From Delphinapterus leucas (lineage: Eukaryota > Chordata > Mammalia > Artiodactyla > Monodontidae), in NCBI RefSeq assembly GCF_002288925.2, contig NW_022097996.1, forward strand, positions 12,148,139-12,212,138: a DNA stretch of 64,000 bases. Direction: 5' to 3'. This document shows, one piece after another, positions 21,301-33,544 of the stretch. Numbering within the stretch: the first letter of the stretch is position 1; each line of letters opens with the position of its first letter. A model generated the notes under the pieces. That model saw only the letters and a list, made by a program, of their open reading frames with translations. It did no database searches and was not told where the DNA came from. Position numbers and translations under genes: made by a program.

Positions 21301-23469
21301 AATCTTATGCACCCATTAGAAATGATTCTGAGCTGCCTGCCTGGGCTCCAAAGTTTTATTCCACTCATGACAGATGTGGGCATCTGACCCTCCCAGGCTT
21401 TGTTCCCCCGACCCTGCAAATATCACCTAATCACCCCCAAAGGAATGCACTGTTTATTGGGGAAAGTCAAGTCGGGGTGCGGTGTGTGTGCGTGGGAGCT
21501 CTTTTGACCTCAGACTGATGGAGAGCGACTGTCCCTCGCTCCAGCCTTGGTCGTGGGTGGACCAAGGGTGTATTTTTCAGCTTGTCCGCAGGCCCTGTGA
21601 AGGAAGGGCCCCGAGACCCATGACTCTCCCCACTTCATTTGTGCAGCCAAGGTTTTTCCTTTGCACTCCCTTGTGTTCCCTTCTGAGGGAACAGCCGCTG
21701 CGTCCTCGCTGTTCAGTATCCTTGGCCCCTGTCAGCTGCAGCCACTCGGCCACCCCCTTGCAGAGCGCTAACCTTTTGATTTAACTTTATTTGCCACAGC
21801 AGGACTATCACCGAAAAGGGAACAATATGCCCTCGCCATCTGGCCCTGGCTGCCCGAGGCTCCCTGAACAGCCGAGGGCCCTTGGAGGGGCCCGCTGTGA
21901 GCAGTGACTGTGTTCCCACCAGCCTCGCTAGACGGGTGCCCTGTTTTTGTTTTTTTGCAAATCAACCTTTTAGAATCCACATACAGGCTACAGCCAGTGA
22001 CTCAGAAGACCATAAATAATACAGCAGGCTTTGCTCAAGGAAAAAAACAAAGCAAAACAAACCCACAAAACCAAAAGAGGTGTATCTACATTATACTTAG
22101 CTGGTACCAAGTCGAAGATAAAGCTTGGTGTTTTTTTTTCCCCTGTGACCTTTAAGCAAATGTGACAGGCATTAACCTATCAATATTAGTGAGTGATTTA
22201 AAATACCAACCAACATTGGCCTGCAATAATTTCTGTTGTAAATGACTCCTCCTGGGCCCCTCCTACCACTAATTCAGGGCTCATAAATCAGAACCCAGAG
22301 TGAGTTGCTCTTCACTCTCTCTTGCCCTGGGCGATTCTTGAAGTCTCTTTTCTAGTGGGGACGTGAGCTCCCTTCTAAGGCCCCATGAGAAGATGGCAGC
22401 AGGAGAAGGAGGGAAATGCGATGTGAATGGATTCCAGATCCCCACTAGAGGCAGTGGGGCAGAACCCCATGCCCCAGCGCTGCCTTGTTCTGGTGACAGG
22501 AGGCATCCGGCTTCCTTTTTCATCACTTTCTGGACACATGGCCCAGGAGTCAAGCTGGCTTCTAGTGGAGGGGATTCTTTCTAGATCCTTCCACATTAGC
22601 CAGCAGCACGGAAGGTCCACACCAAGGTGGAGGTTTTACTTTAGGTGAGGACAGTGAAAGGTGAAGGTGTGGAATCTGATGAGAGGTGGGGGGAGCCACA
22701 GAGGTGGTCAGGAGATACAGGGAAACAATTTGCGATAGGAAGTTCTGGATGAGTACCAACACAAGTACCAACCTGGCCCGAACCAGCAGGCCTCACTCAG
22801 TTCTGCAGCCTGCGTGTGTAACTTGTGACCCGCATTCTGGTCCACAGAGGCAGCTTGGGTCCACACATGCAACCACATAAAATACCCACTTCAAGCAAGG
22901 TAATTTCGTTAGAGTTAAAAGATTTATTAGGGGAGCCTGAAGAGTGGCGAGGAGGTGTCGGGGAGGGACCGAGACCCATCTGGTTTGTTGTGGGTCTTTT
23001 TTTATTAGAAGGGAGAAAAAAAATCGCTCTGTGGGTTCATATGTCTAAGGAGAGCTCAATTAAAGTTATTTGCTGGAGCTTAAAATATGCCCGCACCTGC
23101 TTCAGCGCCAGGCTCGGAGACCCACACGTGCTCCCAGAGGTGGAGCAGATGAAGGCTCCTGTCGGGCGGGATGGAAGTGCCGGCAGAGCATTTCACTCAT
23201 GCATTGGCACCAGCTCAGGATGGGAAAGTCAGAGACCAACCCGGAAGCAGCTTCCTGCTTTTGATCTGGAATCCGGGACCCTTGGCCTGTCCTGTCCAGG
23301 GATCCAAAGGGCTCTTCTCTTTCGAAAGCAGACCAGAAAGGATGGAACCAGAAGAGGGAGTGATGTAGATGGGACAGCATCCCCTTACCCACATCACTCA
23401 CCTCTTGTGTGGCCACTTCATTCTTGATAATGGGAAGAGAATAAAATCTGTTTCAAAGGCCTGTTGTGA
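21301..23469. other. Unique non-coding sequence with a candidate conserved segment
   Basis: 21780-22250 is repeat-free, with motifs such as 'ataaataatacagcaggctt' and 'ttaacctatcaatattagtg'. A 200-codon plus-strand frame (22825-23427) has no recognised domain and crosses enhancer-like DNA ('gctcaattaaagttatttgc'). No gene is supported. Confidence 0.4.
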
Positions 23470-23700
23470 GAATAATAAATAAAATGGCTCACATTCGTTG
23501 AGCATTTGCTACATATTAGGCACTGGGCTAAGCCTGTTTTACACGTCACCCCATTGGATTTTTACTGCAACTTTAAGAAATAGGTAATGACGTCATCCAC
23601 GTTTTATAGGTGAGGAAAATGGTGCCAGGAGAGCTGAAACTCCTTGCCCATGGTTACTCAGCAACCCAGATTTGTCCGACTATGAAGCCTGAGCTTGTAA
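23470..23700 (-). mobile_element. MIR SINE, antisense, near full length
   Basis: 'cgttgagcatttgctacata', 'ttaggcactgggctaagcc', 'cacgttttataggtgaggaa' and a degraded 'ggttactcagcaacccag' give the full antisense MIR order. Confidence 0.82.
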
Positions 23701-24429
23701 CTAACCTGCTTCGAATGAGATTCATGGGTGAGAGAGACCTTCCAAGTAATATGGCGGTGACACACATTTACTATGTCCTGAGATGTTCTCGGGTTCTCAT
23801 TTAAAACGTCCTTTGCCCTTTACAGTCTCAGTTTAGAAAGTGTCTTCCCAGGATGGTTGCTCCACACATGTTGATACTGTATTTCCTGCCAGCCATAAAA
23901 GAGACCCAGGCCCGGTGGGACTCAGAGGGGTCCTTAGGCTCAGCCCCTGCCCCTCAGAAGCACGGGGAGACCACCAGGGACAAGAGTCTCAACTGTCTTC
24001 CATTTTCTGAAACAGGTGATTGGTTTCAGAGCCTCCTTCCTGGCTCACACTGTTTGATGTATTTTTTTTTAATCTCTGATTCCTAGGCTGCCCACCAGAA
24101 ACGGAGCCAGTTCTAGACACCAGGGAAGCCATTCAAATATGGAATAGGGAGGAATTTGTCAACTTTCAGGGATGGATTTTTTTGTTAATCAGACTTGACC
24201 CTATATCTTCTTAGACAATTCTTTATTCTCCAAGATTTGACTCTGGGATGTCTTCAGAGAAGGAGTCTCTGATACAGGGAGAATCCAGGGACCAGGGACC
24301 ATAATCTCCATTGGAAAAGGGTTTTTTGATCATGTCTCACTAAATAGCCCACCAGTGTCCAGAAAAATGACCACCTGCAGCCTATATATATATTTAAAAG
24401 CTTTTGTCCTGAGTCTTTCAGTGAAGCTA
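23701..24429. other. Unclassified unique sequence
   Basis: No gene or recognised repeat. Short open frames only. Confidence 0.4.
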
Positions 24430-24665
24430 CATACTGTGAGTACATACAGTGTGTGCCAGGCACTGTGAGAGGTGTTTTGCCTAGCTGCCTCATCTCAGCT
24501 TTGCAATTACACTCCTATGTGGGAGGCCCTGTTATGACCCGTATTTTACATATGAGTGTATAAGACTTAGATTAAGAAATCGGCCCAAGTTAGTAAATAG
24601 GGAAGCAGGACTCAAACCCAGGCAGTCTGAGGCCAGAGCTGCAATCTGAACCCTTTGCTACCTCT
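24430..24665 (-). mobile_element. MIR SINE, antisense
   Basis: 'cagtgtgtgccaggcactgt', 'cccgtattttacatatgagt', 'aagcaggactcaaacccagg' and 'cagtctgaggccagagctgc' are in antisense MIR order. Confidence 0.85.
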
Positions 24666-26889
24666 CATGGCAAGTGGGTAATGATCCATTAAATGTATCC
24701 ACCCACCCCCAGCACACATACACATACATCCCGATTCTCTACCCAAGAAAGAGCTCTGTTTTTCTGTTTTCACTTTCAAGACTTAACAACAGATTCCCAA
24801 GCTCTTACCTCTAGCCTCTGTCCTTAGCCATGATTTAATAAACATCTACTACCTTTTCCGTTCCAGCCTCCACCCAAAGTCAGCTCCCACCCAGTAACAA
24901 GCTGGGTGCACCATTCATTAGAGGTTTGATTTCCCAAATATATAGACTCATTTGCATTTTCCTGCATCATCCCTGAAGGTGAATTCGTTGATTAGCCTCC
25001 CCGCCATCTGTTGAAGCTAAATCCACTGCAGCTTATCCATGATCACTTCTCCCATATGCTGTTGATATTGACTTAAGAAATTATATATATTCTGGTATGA
25101 TGTCAGGGCAGGTCATCTACTGCCAGACCACGGAAAAAGATCTCTGGCCAACCATGTGCCAAGAAGGGTGCCAGGCTCTTTGTAGCACCATCTTGGTCTG
25201 GAAAACTCCTTTTTATCTTCTCGTGCACTGCAGCACGCTGATTGTCTAGGTTTGCCTTGTTTTATCAAGGCTCTCGTCACCCAAAAGGCAAGAAGGTTGA
25301 AGCCGCAGGAAGGAGTGTAGTAGGCTGGGTCTTTTCTCAGGCATGCAGGGAGGAGATGGGCCAAGGCAACTTCTCTTCAGGATGCTGAGAAAGAACTCTG
25401 GTTTTTTCACAAAGACAGTTCTGAAACCTCCACCTCATACTTTATGTAACGGAATACAGCCCTCCTGTAGTTTGCAGCAAAACTCTCAGACTGCAGTTAC
25501 CTTCTTGGAACTACTGTTCCCTTTCTTTTTGCCTAGACTGATGCTCTGTTGTTTGGTAAATGGGCGGGTGAGGGCAAAGTCCAGGAAGTGATTCCCTCGG
25601 GGTCCCAGAGTCTCCTAGAAACAGGCTTGGATTGGGAAGAGAGCGGAGGGAAAACAGTGCCTACGCTGCAGTGCTGCGCTTTGCTTTCTCCATCTGCTTG
25701 GGGCCAGGGGCAGTTGTCAGTCCCTTACGTCAAATATGCCTGTGCTTGTCTTGCCAGGCGTCTCATCAAACTCTCCAGAACTCATGTGCCCCCCTTCCCC
25801 CATTAGAAAGATGTGGCTGTTCCTCAGGCCTCAGGCTTTGAGCAAAAGCCCTCTTTTCCTTTGAGAAGGTGCCAGCCCGACCTGCAGTATGCTGGAATAG
25901 GTACCCACACCTGGGTTGCTAGGAGTTCCCCACCCTTATTTCCCTTCGGCTCCCCCTTCCTTGCACTGTTTCAACCTCCTCCCCAAAGGATCAGTTAGGG
26001 AAACACCTCCTCCGCAGTTAGTCACTCTTCAATGAGTCGTGCTGTGTCAGCTGCAGTCAGTGTAGCTGAGGGCAGGAAACACTTTGCTAAAGCCCTGCCA
26101 ACGGCAATCTCACAGCCATGCTGCTCTTGGTCAGGGACAGACCTCTGGGTTTCCCTCTCATTTGATCCGATGTTTGCCATTCAAGTAAATGTCCTCCCAT
26201 CTGCCAGCTGCAGAGCTGGGACAACGGGTGGAAGAGGTGACTTTAGAGCCCTACAATGAGTTTGTGGGTGGGATGGGGAAGGAGGTGGGTCCCCTTCGGC
26301 AGGGGACTTTTAATGAACCCTGTAGCCTTATAGCAGTCATCTGTCCTATGTTTTTAGTTATAATGGTAAGACTCAAACTACCGACAGTTTGAGTTGGTAC
26401 CATCTCTGATGTCTGTCATCTCCTGCTAAAAGTTGACGAATAGGATTTCTCCCCAGGTGCAGGCTCAGCTTCGAGGCATTCACTTTTCAGTCCATATATT
26501 ATTTTTGGCAACTGAGGAAAATAAATAGAACTCTTGGTCTCCGAAGGCATTAGCATTTCCACGCAACCTGGGGCGGGACTCAGCATTGCCTTTGCTGGGG
26601 AGTGATATGAGATGGAAGGCACACAGGCTCTGCATAGATGCAAAGCAATGGACGACAAGGTCTGTTAGTGCGTGCTTTTAATGTTGCTGAACAAAGTATG
26701 TTACACTAAATCTTTATAGATTGAATAAGTACTTTGAGTTCCAACAAAGTAAACCAAAGTAAACATCGCTCTTATGGGAAATAAAATTCCATGTGGTTAG
26801 GGGCAGGGTTGTGATTAATTCAGTGACAATGAAAAGACCATGGATATATAGTAAGGTTATTGACTGTCTGTGAAACAATGTAATATCTG
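24666..26889. other. Unique non-coding sequence
   Basis: About 2.2 kb without a confident repeat. A small inverted repeat ('actcaaact' and 'agtttgagt', 26371-26394) is present. No gene supported. Confidence 0.4.
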
Positions 26890-26917
26890 CCACACACACA
26901 CACACACACATATATTT

Positions 26918-26951
<34 letters not shown>
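26890..26951. repeat. (CA)n and (TA)n compound microsatellite
   Basis: CA run at 26890-26910, then AT-rich spacer, then a TA run at about 26930-26951. Confidence 0.95.
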
Positions 26952-26953
<2 letters not shown>

Positions 26954-27153
26954 AAATTTAATTCCAAATGATGGGTGATAGGAGAGGAACCAGTGTTTCT
27001 CATCTTTAATTATAAATTAATGTACTGATGCTCTAGGTATCATATCTCAATCAATTATTAATACTGACCACTGACCTCACTACAGAAATCAGTAAGGAAA
27101 ACAGAGTGAGAAAAGGCAGCATCGTAGAGCTAAGGACCAAGTTTCTGTAAGAG

Positions 27154-27156
<3 letters not shown>

Positions 27157-27187
<31 letters not shown>
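27157..27187. repeat. (GT)n microsatellite
   Basis: Pure GT repeat of about 31 bases. Confidence 0.96.
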
Positions 27188-27189
<2 letters not shown>

Positions 27190-27299
27190 CAACTCAGTCT
27201 ACCTTTACAACCATTATCTACTGAACTGGAGATTTCTCAGAGCTCTCTTGGACTGCAGCCTTGCCCAAAGTGCATGCTTTCCTAATGTGCATTTTAACG

Positions 27300-28360
27300 T
27301 TAAATGATTTTTAATATTCTACATATGGTTTCATGGTTTCCAGTCTCTTCTCTGGGAATGAACAAGGCTGTGGTATTATGATGAATAGTGGATTGTGTCC
27401 AGGACACCCACTTACTTCCCTGCGTATCAAACATGTGCTGCTCCCATTAAACACGGGCCTGTCTCTGGAGATTACAGTTGTCCTATCTAATCCAGTCCTG
27501 TTTTGTTCCCTCAACCCAATTGAGAAGGATACATTGTTCTCATACATTCTTCTTTTAATTAAATGCAGTAGATATGTCACGTCCATGAAATAATCCAGGT
27601 CTGTTTTCACATCTGCGGACATTTTCTCCTCCTTTACTTCCATTTGGCTTCTTGGAAAGAAAACCAAATTTAAATGCATACTTGGATTAATTGATGGGTG
27701 GTATGCAATTTGCCAGGACAGTTTAGATAGGATCTTACTTTTTTTTGTTCCTAATTGCAACAAAATGTTCTCTGTCACTGCTCTTTGCAGACACTCACCA
27801 AAGCCCACATCATCCATGTCCAGCGATTGGTTTGAACACAATATTCTCATTCAAGTTGGTTCATCCAAGTTCACTTCTACCTTCACAAGTGCTGGGGTTT
27901 ACAAGAGAACTTTGAGGTGTGGAGGTCTGCCTGTGTGTGCTTTAAGTTTTAATTGCTGGGAGTGATTTGCTAATTGATCCTATTGATACAAAGTACTGTC
28001 AGGACTTTTCCATGTACATAGCACTTGCTTGCTTCATCGTCAGCAAGGAAACCTGGTATCTCGTAAAATTCTCTATTCAATTATAATTTTAAAATACTGG
28101 AGTAAACTCCTAGCAATTCACAAGAGGCTAAACTAGAGCCCCATTAGAAGGGTACTACAAGTAAACATTATTAATTATAAAAAAATTGCCTAAATTAGAT
28201 TTTTTTCACACCTGCTTCTTGCTTAATTAGCTAGCAATCCACATATTCCATTCAGTTGAACTCTTACTATTTATTCAAGCATACTTGACATTAACATACT
28301 GTTTGATGTTTGATATCCTCAGTTTTAATTTAACCACATGACAACAAATGGTGTTTATGA
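27300..28360. other. Candidate conserved regulatory block
   Basis: About 1 kb without repeats. 27520-27960 has 'cttcttttaattaaatgcag' and 'cttggattaattgatggg'. 27940-28360 has 'gatttgctaattgatcc', a forkhead-like GTAAACA near 28161, TTAATTA near 28171, an E-box CACCTG at 28208-28213, TTAATTAG near 28223 and a TEAD-like 'acatattccattc' near 28241. A 179-codon minus-strand frame (27311-27850) crosses the left half but has no domain. Function is inferred from motif density only. Confidence 0.38.
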
Positions 28361-29964
28361 AATACCAGTGAGCTGGAAAAATACCCTGTATTGGAGATGC
28401 ACATGGGACTGAAGAGAGGATTTTTCTCTAGGAAGAGCTTGAAGGCCATAAGAAAATTAGAGTCTAAGTTTCTTTAATTTTCCTGTTTTCATTCGTATTC
28501 TCTACCATACCCCTTAAGAGAGCTTTGGAAGATCCTAAAAGACAACACGAGGCTGTGTATGTTGCAAAATATCCTTGATAACATTAACGAGAGAAGAAGT
28601 ACTGTCTACATGTTGGTACTTGGGGAGGATCTTACAGAACTGCCCTCATATTAAATGGCCACACTCTGACCATTCTTTAGGGATTTAGGAAGACTGTAGG
28701 GACATGAAGATCTTACAGGTAAACTGGGCTGTCTGGTGTCAGGGAGAGTCATTTCCCTAAGTCTTGGCTAAGCCAAGGTGACCAGGTGATTTCTCCCATG
28801 GGGGGACGTGGAACTAAGCATTTCCCTCCCATACTGTTCTTACACCTGAGAGTCCAAAGTCATGCCCTTCAAAGTTATATAAACAACAGGAATGGGTTAG
28901 ACAAGTTCAACATCGACCTGACAACAAAGACCTCGGACTAGTTATTCCGAGTCTCCCACGTCTAATTGGATTTAATCCTTGAACTTCTCCCCTGCTCCTC
29001 CAAAGAGCCGTGTGACGGAGTCCTGGTTGTGATTCCTGTCAGCCACTTTGTAACACGAGTGCCTTGCAATCTAGTGATGAAACGCAACAAAAAACTCCCA
29101 GGGCCAAGAGACAAAAGAGAAAATCGTCTCCATAATGTATCGATTCTGACTAATGACATCACTTATTGTAGGGGATTCGGATTGATAGCCCCTGGCCTGT
29201 CTCCAGTGAGACACCATTTTACATCTGACTCTGATCAAACTGTCTGTAAATCATTTTTAACTTGGGTTCTGTAGATGTTGTGTTCACACCATGGAACTAG
29301 GGCTTGGGCTTGACATCATTATTCTTCATGGGGCTGTCTTTGTTTAAGAGGCACTTAAAGTTTTTGGCTGCTGGAGAATAGAGAAGCTTGTTAGCCGAGG
29401 AAAACATGTTGATGTCACACACTTGCAGATTTCTTTCTTGGGGTCAGGCTGTGTGGATTCCAGAAAGTATGTGGTATTTCCCGTGATGGATGGTGGCTTT
29501 GGGCTCGGATATGTCTGGATAACAGAAGTGGATCCAAAGGGGTTGCCGTCTCTTGGGACTGGCATATTTACATCAGGGCCAATACTTCTTGCTTCTGGAG
29601 GGGACTGTTATCCTGGGACTAACTTGATACCCGAAGCAGACCTCTTTGAAACTGGGTACCAGGAAACCAGGTGCATCAGAGGGTACCACCCCCAACACCC
29701 TGTCCTCATATTGCTCATAATCCTCAAGAAAGTGGGTCTTGGATAGGATTTGGAATCAAAAATTCGACCACCCTCTCGTTTCTTTGTTTTACCCTTCATG
29801 TGTGGGGATATACTAACTCACAATACATGTTTGAACGGTGCAGGAGACAAATAGGATTTGTATTTGGTATTCAAGATGCACATCCCTCCCCACCCTCGTT
29901 TATTATTTGTGTTTAGATATGACTATTCCTTATGCCCAGGTCAGCTGGGAAATGGGTGGAAGTA
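28361..29964. other. Unclassified sequence, possible old interspersed element
   Basis: No family recognised. Between about 28900 and 29760 the texture differs from its surroundings: more CpG ('ccgagtctcccacgtct', 'gtctccataatgtatcgatt') and several 60-107 codon frames in different phases. It could be an LTR-type relic or unique DNA. I could not find terminal repeats. Confidence 0.25.
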
Positions 29965-30055
29965 TTTTTTTGGCTGTGCTGCACGGCATACGTGATCTTA
30001 GTTCCCCGACCAGGGATCGAACCCGTGCCCCCTGCAGTGGAAGCCAGGGAATTTC
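29965..30055 (-). mobile_element. Short tRNA-derived SINE (CHR-type, older form) with internal deletion
   Basis: On the minus strand it reads 'ggaaattccctgg', then 'cttccactgcaggggg', box B 'gggttcgatccctggtcg', 'gggaactaagatcacg' and an A tail. Compared with the family as I know it, about 24 bases containing box A are missing between the first two blocks. About 90 bases long. Confidence 0.8.
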
Positions 30056-30440
30056 CTGGAAGGACATTTTAGAATTATGTAAAATATGGTTGGCTTATAA
30101 ATTTTCTAAAGACAGTTTGGATAGACTGTAATCCACAGAAAGATAACAAAAAGTGAGCTTTTAACTTGATAGGAATAATGACGAATGTGTTTTCCATCTC
30201 GGGGAGAACACACACTACCATTTGGTTTACCCATTCTCAACTGTGGGCTCCCCTGGTGCGCAGAGCCCTTCCAAAAAGTTTCATTCTTTTCCGTTCAGAA
30301 TTTAGAGCAGTTTAGGAAAACCAGCAAAATGAGGAAGAGTCTCCATGTTGTTGTTTACTCAAAATGTCCCATAAATAACAAATTATAAAATTCATTTAAA
30401 TTACTGCAGGTAAGTTGAATTCCTGTCTTTTAAGTTTACA
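30056..30440. other. Unclassified unique sequence
   Basis: No gene or repeat recognised. Confidence 0.35.
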
Positions 30441-30620
30441 TTTTAAACTTTCTCTTTTGGAAAACTTCAAACACACATAAAAGTGGAGAGAATAATATAG
30501 TGAATTTTCATGTATCCTATCACCCAAGCTCTTTTCAACTTTCTTTTTGAATTCTAATTGTAACTTTCTGCTATTTCTCTTTTTCATCTGTACAACACAA
30601 CATAGTATACATTTTTTGCC
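30441..30620 (-). mobile_element. Old LINE-1 3' remnant, antisense
   Basis: 'aaaagtggagagaataatat', 'agtgaattttcatgtatcct' and 'atcacccaagctcttttcaa' match the antisense 3' region of old L1 families. Confidence 0.6.
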
Positions 30621-30950
30621 TCTTTTCCCACCATGTGCCATGCATATAATGAAATGAGTCTTTGGGTTTTTATATTGATTGATATAGATATTTATGAAGA
30701 CACATATAACATTTAAAAAACATATGTGGATATATATACACATATATATTTCTATTCCAATAGAATTATCCTTATCCACAGTTTTAAGAGTCTAAAGTTG
30801 AGGAATTGAAAGAGGTGGGGAAAGATACCTTTAAGTGGATTTAATTAATTACATATTATATTCTGGCTTTCTGAAGAATCTACCAGTGATTCTTCACTGG
30901 TATAAAGAATCCTGACCAACCCAACAACTCCAGCTCTCAGGAGATCTTTT

Positions 30951-31160
30951 TTTTTTTTTTTTTTTTTGCGGTGCGCGGGCCTCTCACCGCTGTGGCCTCT
31001 CCCGTTGCGGAGCACAGGCTCCGGATGCGTAGGCTCAGCGGCCATGGCTCACGGGCCCAGCTGCTCCGCGGCATGCGGGATCTTCCCGTACCCGGGGCAC
31101 GAACCTGTGTCCCCTGCATCGGCAGGCGGACTCTCAGCCACTGTGCCACCAGGGAAGCCC
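30951..31160 (-). mobile_element. Short CHR-type SINE
   Basis: Minus strand with a poly-A tail (poly-T at 30947-30967). Target-site duplication 'ctcaggagatctttt' (30936-30950) and 'ctcgggagatctttt' (31161-31175), one mismatch in 15. Confidence 0.94.
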
Positions 31161-31175
31161 CTCGGGAGATCTTTT

Positions 31176-32557
31176 GATGATGCTTTTGGGAAAGAACAGT
31201 GTCGAAGAGTAAAGGCTCTTGAATATGCAAAATATTTTCAGAGGACCATTTCTTCTTTTACGGAGTCATCTAGTGTGAGAAACATCTACAGGTATCCTCC
31301 AACAAAGCAGAAAATTTACAGTAAATTGAACCTTCCCAGTGGGGTTCATCTTGACTGTTATTGTGACAAATGATAGCCCCACAAATTTTAATCCCTCGTT
31401 CATTTATTGCACCAGTGTGATCTGATGACTATTTATTCTGGCCATCTATTTGTTTATTTGTATGTGAAGTTTGTTTTCAGAGGCAGTAATTTTGCTTTGC
31501 CTTCCATTGTTGGAAAATGGGCATTACTGCCTACTTGACAAGCTAGCTTTAGCGCCCCTATGCCAAGCTGGGTGAAGAGAGCCACAGGTGGCCCGGGGTG
31601 TGGGATTGGTCCTTCCAGTTGGACTCCCACCTCTTTTAAAGTAGGCTGTCCATCTGATGACAGACTTTCCTTCACTCAGGAACTCAGATGAGGTCATGAT
31701 ACTGAGTATTCCTACATCACGGAGCAAGGGCTGAATCTGCCCCTCGTGGGCTGGAGGAACCTAGTGAGGGTGGATGGTCATAATCTTTGAGTTGCCAGTG
31801 ACGTTCCGATCCTCCTACCGTAGATGCTTGAAGATCATTGCTTCAGGGTAACAGATGGGTTCAAGGGTAGCCCTGCCAGAAACCAGGAAACACAAGTAGG
31901 CTGGGATTTGGATCATTCATGTTTACTCTGCCTTAGACTTGCCCTTGGGTACAGCCCTGAACTATTGGTTTCTTATGGGCAGAATGGAGCTTTATCACCT
32001 AATTACTGTTCCTGTTCTTGAGATGGACTGACCAGACACATAAATAATTTTTAAAAATCGGAGAAATGCTTTCAGGTCTTTGGTGTTATTTAAGTTATAC
32101 TATTTGAGGGACTGTTGGCCTGGGTTGGATCAGGAAGATAACCCAACTCTGCTCTACTGGAAAAATGACTTTGCTCTTAAAATGTGAATGAAGTAAATCC
32201 ACAAAAAGTTATGTTTTGGAGACACATCTACACCATAAAACTGTGTAAGAAGGCGCCTTCCCTTTGCCCTCCTGAGAAGTGATATTATTGCTATGCACGC
32301 TAGGGAAAGAAAGTGTCTGAGAACATTTCAGACTTTGTGGGATGGAACGTTCTCCTCTTGGACACAACATGTTTTAACTGCAACTTCAGAGAAGGAATGC
32401 AGCATAGGAGAACCTGGTATCAGGAGACCAGAGGCCAGATGGACAAAGAAACCTGGGTGTAGCGGGATTTCAGGGAGGCTGCTCTGCAATTTAGGGGCTG
32501 CAGTGGGAACAGACGGGAGGAGAGATGATCAGGAGTGCTTGTGACGACGGACGATTT
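31176..32557. other. Unclassified unique sequence
   Basis: No gene or confident repeat. Short open frames without domains. Confidence 0.4.
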
Positions 32558-32570
32558 TCTTTCCTCACTT

Positions 32571-32772
32571 TTTTTTTTTTACGGTACGCGGGCCTCTCAC
32601 TGTTGCAGCCTCTCCCGTTGCGGAGCACAGGCTCTGGACGCGCAGGCTCAGCGGCCATGGCTCACGGGCCCAGCTGCTCCGCGGCATGTGGGATCTTCCC
32701 GGACCGGGGCACGAACCCGCGTCCCCTGCATCGGCAGGTGGACTCTCAACCACTGCGCCACCAGGGAAGCCC
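32571..32772 (-). mobile_element. Short CHR-type SINE
   Basis: Minus strand. Perfect 13-bp target-site duplication 'tctttcctcactt' at 32558-32570 and 32773-32785. Body nearly identical to the copies at 3513 and 1261. Confidence 0.95.
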
Positions 32773-32785
32773 TCTTTCCTCACTT

Positions 32786-33206
32786 CTTGATGACATTTGC
32801 TTCTGAGGCGTCTGTCTTTTAACACTTCTATTTTGGATGCCATGTTTTAGACGGGGCTGCAGAGATGTAAATCTAGGTAATGAAACCCAGAGGGAGAGGA
32901 AGGGGGCAGAAGCTGCAGACAGAGATACTTGGAGTGATGGTGAAATGGCTGTGATGTGGAGGACCGAGCTGGCAGCTGAGCTCTGGGTTTAGGAAGAAAA
33001 AATTAAAAACAAACAAACAAAACCCCTCCCCAAACAACAGATTAGGATCAGTCCCTCTGTGGGAAGAAAAATGTTGGTTACCTTTTCATACCACAAGTCA
33101 TTTGCTTATAAGAACATATTTTAAGAATGAGTCGGCCCCCTCCCCCCTCCCCCGCCCCCACCCCTCAAGCCCCGGAGGCCAGAAAACCAACCCTACGTTG
33201 CTTCCC
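32786..33206. other. Unique sequence ending in a C-run tract
   Basis: Unclassified, with an 'aaacaaacaaacaaaac' stretch near 33005-33025 and the C-run tract described separately. Confidence 0.4.
33136..33164 (-). other. Potential G-quadruplex (minus) / i-motif (plus)
   Basis: Five C runs of 5, 6, 5, 5 and 4 bases are separated by single bases T, T, G and A. On the minus strand this is five G runs with one-base loops, a strong canonical quadruplex pattern. Confidence 0.75.
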
Positions 33207-33224
33207 TCTTTGCAGAACAATCTT

Positions 33225-33526
33225 GCTTTAATTTTTAATTGATTTTTATTGGAGTATAGTTGCTTTACAATGTTGTGTTAGTTTCTGCTGTGAGCAAAGT
33301 TAATCAGCCATACGTCTACGTATATCCATTCTTTTTTAGGTTTCCTTCCCATTTCGGTCACCACAGAGCATTGAGTAGAGTGCCCTGTACTGTACAGTAG
33401 GTTCTCATTAGTTATCTATTTTATATGTACTAGTGTGTATATGTCAGTCCCAACCTCCCAGTTCATCCCACCCCGCCTTCCCCCCTTGCTAACCGCAAGT
33501 CTGTTCCCTACATCTGTGACTCTGTT
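33225..33526 (-). mobile_element. LINE-1 3' end, antisense, with intact target site
   Basis: The same 3'-end order as at 4671, starting 'ttgatttttattggagtata'. Perfect 18-bp target-site duplication 'tctttgcagaacaatctt' at 33207-33224 and 33527-33544, so both ends are exact. 5'-truncated to about 300 bases. Confidence 0.96.
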
Positions 33527-33544
33527 TCTTTGCAGAACAATCTT

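Noticed and set aside
22825..23427. 200-codon plus-strand open frame
   Set aside because: No domain or protein-like composition and no clear exon edges. Consistent with chance in moderately GC-rich DNA.
27311..27850. 179-codon minus-strand open frame
   Set aside because: No recognisable domain. About one frame of this length is expected by chance in 64 kb, and the DNA looks regulatory rather than coding.
29423..29746. Possible retroviral or LTR coding remnant
   Set aside because: The adjacent frames are in different phases, no retroviral motif is visible, and no terminal repeats were found.
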